Shown: one piece after another, positions 62,499-64,000 of the stretch
Layout of the letters: every line of letters starts with the position of its first letter
How positions within the stretch are numbered: the stretch's first letter is position 1
Assembly: GCA_023898785.1 (NCBI GenBank)
Contig: CP060239.1
Location: 930,001 to 994,000, forward strand
Origin: Rhodospirillales bacterium
Lineage (GTDB): Bacteria; Pseudomonadota; Alphaproteobacteria; Micavibrionales; Micavibrionaceae
Reading direction: 5' to 3'
Length of the DNA: 64,000 nt
Made by a program: the position numbers and the translations under genes
The notes under the pieces: model-generated
What the model was told of the DNA's origin: nothing
What the model saw: the letters and a program-made list of their open reading frames with translations, nothing else
Databases searched by the model: none

Positions 62499-64000
62499 TT
62501 ATACGCTCAATTTCTTAAGTATTTCATCGCGTGGGCCATCGGCAAGTATATGCCCGCGATCCAGCAAGACCAACCGTTGGACCAATGGCAAAAGCGTCGT
62601 TCTATGCGTAACCATGATGAAGGTCTTATCTTTTATATACGCCTCCAGCTTTTGCTTTACATGAAACTCAAGCGCGTGGTCCATCCCTGTCGTTGGTTCG
62701 TCAAAAATAAGGATGCGCGGCCGTTGTATAATCGCTCTAGCCAAGGCAATTGCCTGTTTTTGACCGCCTGACAGTCTCGTACCTAATTCCCCCACTTCCG
62801 TATCCAGCCCTTGCGCAGAGTGCTGGATGACAATATCAAGCCCGGAAATCGAAATTGCTTCCTGAATTTGTTGTTCATCGATATGTTCGCGGCCCAGTAA
62901 AATATTATGCCGGATAGAGCCACGGAAAAAGAATGAGTCCTGAGGCACATAGGCGATTGTCCGGCGCAGCTCCGTTGTCGGGATTGCACTGTAATCATAC
63001 CCATCGAGAGTAAGCGTACCTTCCTGTGGAGAGATAATATTGGCCAACACTTTTGCCAGTGTTGATTTACCGGCCGCCGTTTTACCAATCAAGCCGATCG
63101 ATTCTCCGGGCTGAATATCAAGATTAATATTTTCAAGCGCTCTGGTGCTTTGTTCTTCATATTTAAAACTCAGTTTCTGAAGCCTGAGAGTTCCGTGGAA
63201 AGGCCCTTTCGCTGATTTTGTAACATCACGCGTGTCTTCATGGGTGGCTTGAAAAAACTTATCAATGACTTTTAACACATCATTAGATTGTTTCAGGTGA
63301 GCAATTACACCGGAAAGTCCTACGATCGGTCCAATGGCCCGTCCAGAAAGAATAGTACAGGCAACAAGTCCCCCGACCGTAAGATTGCCCGCATCAATCT
63401 GGTAAACACCGAAAAATACGACTAGGATGTGCCCAGTTTGGGACAAAAACATAGACATATTTGACATGAGGGATAGCATGAAAGAGTTTTGACGTGTAAC
63501 TCTTGCCGCATGTTTAACGTTTGTATTCCATTTAAACAAGCGGGCGCTGATAGCATTAAACAGGCGTGCCGTTTCCAACCCGGCCAGGGTTTCAATCAAC
63601 AAAGAAGACTTATTCTGAATCGCGCCGAAATACTGTTCTGTCATACGGCTAATTGGTATATGAGAAGTGAAGTTCATCGCCACAATGATAACCGCAATGC
63701 AAATCGGCACCATCACCAACGGTGGAGATAGTAAATAAATCACGCACAAAAACACTAGCGCAAAGGGAAGATCAATTAGTGTAGGCATCAGACGGTTGGC
63801 ATAAAACTCCCTGATCCCCTGCAATTCTCTAAAAATGTTGGCTTGTTCGCCGATAGAAATATTCAGATCAGACGGTCGCATTCTAGAAAAACGTTCCATC
63901 AACTCAAAATCAAACTGTGCCCCAACATCCTCAGCTATACGCTCCAGTATATAGGATCTTAGGGTTTTAAATAGAAAATCAAATAACAGCGCAATTAAAA
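62499..64000 (-). CDS. Type I secretion ABC transporter, 5' end outside the window
   Basis: At least 500 residues of an ABC exporter are visible: membrane segments in the first part (residues after MRPSDLNISIGEQANIFRELQGIREF) and an ATPase with Walker A GLIGKTAAGKSTLAK, Q-loop VPQDSFFFRGS, signature LSGGQKQAIALARAI and Walker B LIFDEPTTGMD. The frame is open through the right edge, so the N-terminus is missing here. It resembles the LapB/LssB group, which exports large RTX-type adhesins; no substrate gene is in the window. Confidence 0.93.
   Translation of the reverse strand, partial: LIALLFDFLFKTLRSYILERIAEDVGAQFDFELMERFSRMRPSDLNISIGEQANIFRELQGIREFYANRLMPTLIDLPFALVFLCVIYLLSPPLVMVPICIAVIIVAMNFTSHIPISRMTEQYFGAIQNKSSLLIETLAGLETARLFNAISARLFKWNTNVKHAARVTRQNSFMLSLMSNMSMFLSQTGHILVVFFGVYQIDAGNLTVGGLVACTILSGRAIGPIVGLSGVIAHLKQSNDVLKVIDKFFQATHEDTRDVTKSAKGPFHGTLRLQKLSFKYEEQSTRALENINLDIQPGESIGLIGKTAAGKSTLAKVLANIISPQEGTLTLDGYDYSAIPTTELRRTIAYVPQDSFFFRGSIRHNILLGREHIDEQQIQEAISISGLDIVIQHSAQGLDTEVGELGTRLSGGQKQAIALARAIIQRPRILIFDEPTTGMDHALEFHVKQKLEAYIKDKTFIMVTHRTTLLPLVQRLVLLDRGHILADGPRDEILKKLSV

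Overview
The window joins two kinds of DNA. From about 14.9 kb to the right end it is the chromosome of an alphaproteobacterium. The evidence is rpoD next to dnaG, carA/carB, greA, trxB, an ELM1-family gene, and the recG, sdhE, mfd and cysE neighbourhood, all of moderate base composition. I cannot name the genus. From 1 to about 14.6 kb the DNA is visibly richer in G and C. It is a decayed prophage or genomic island that ends beside a tRNA-Ile(CAU) gene with a partial duplicate, and it carries an antibiotic-resistance integron.

1-14.6 kb: on the minus strand a contractile-tail phage module (tape-measure segment, CIS-tube/gpU-like protein, LysM gpX-like protein, gpD late-control protein, M15 peptidase, DUF1353) is split between gpX and gpD by an integron. 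The integron has a long integrase at 5766-7070, an attI core, divergent promoters, and three cassettes read leftwards: a class A beta-lactamase, an lnu(F)-like lincosamide nucleotidyltransferase and ere(A), each with an attC site. Upstream phage genes (Sak4-like ATPase, PD-(D/E)XK nuclease, sigma factor, unknowns) carry several deletion junctions, including an ATPase fused in frame to a tape-measure fragment and a recombinase that has lost its catalytic half.

14.6-33 kb: tRNA and att-like repeat, an unknown gene, rpoD, dnaG, two tiny paralogous genes, yqeY, and then an expanded carA-carB locus. Two beta-carbonic anhydrase-type genes, an ORF6N gene, a small unknown gene and a GNAT acetyltransferase sit between carA and carB. 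Copies of the carA 3' end and the carB 5' end mark the module borders. greA, an Lrp regulator, an ELM1-family gene and trxB follow.

33-47 kb: an ornithine decarboxylase with an apparent leader-peptide attenuator, a sodium/solute symporter whose far side carries a copy of the decarboxylase 3' end, a patatin, an aminotransferase, envelope genes (LPG-synthase-like flippase/synthase family, O-antigen ligase family), a kinase-like gene, a glutamine-amidotransferase-type hydrolase and mfd.

47-64 kb: btaA-btaB for phosphorus-free betaine lipid, sdhE, two membrane proteins, recG, cysE and a DUF502 gene. Next come a ZorA/MotA-like channel, a ZorB/MotB-like subunit and TolC in a tight operon that converges on an HlyD plus ABC-transporter type I secretion pair. 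An IS3-family element with a second copy nested inside it lies between the two arms and has trimmed the last residues of TolC. The ABC gene runs off the right edge.
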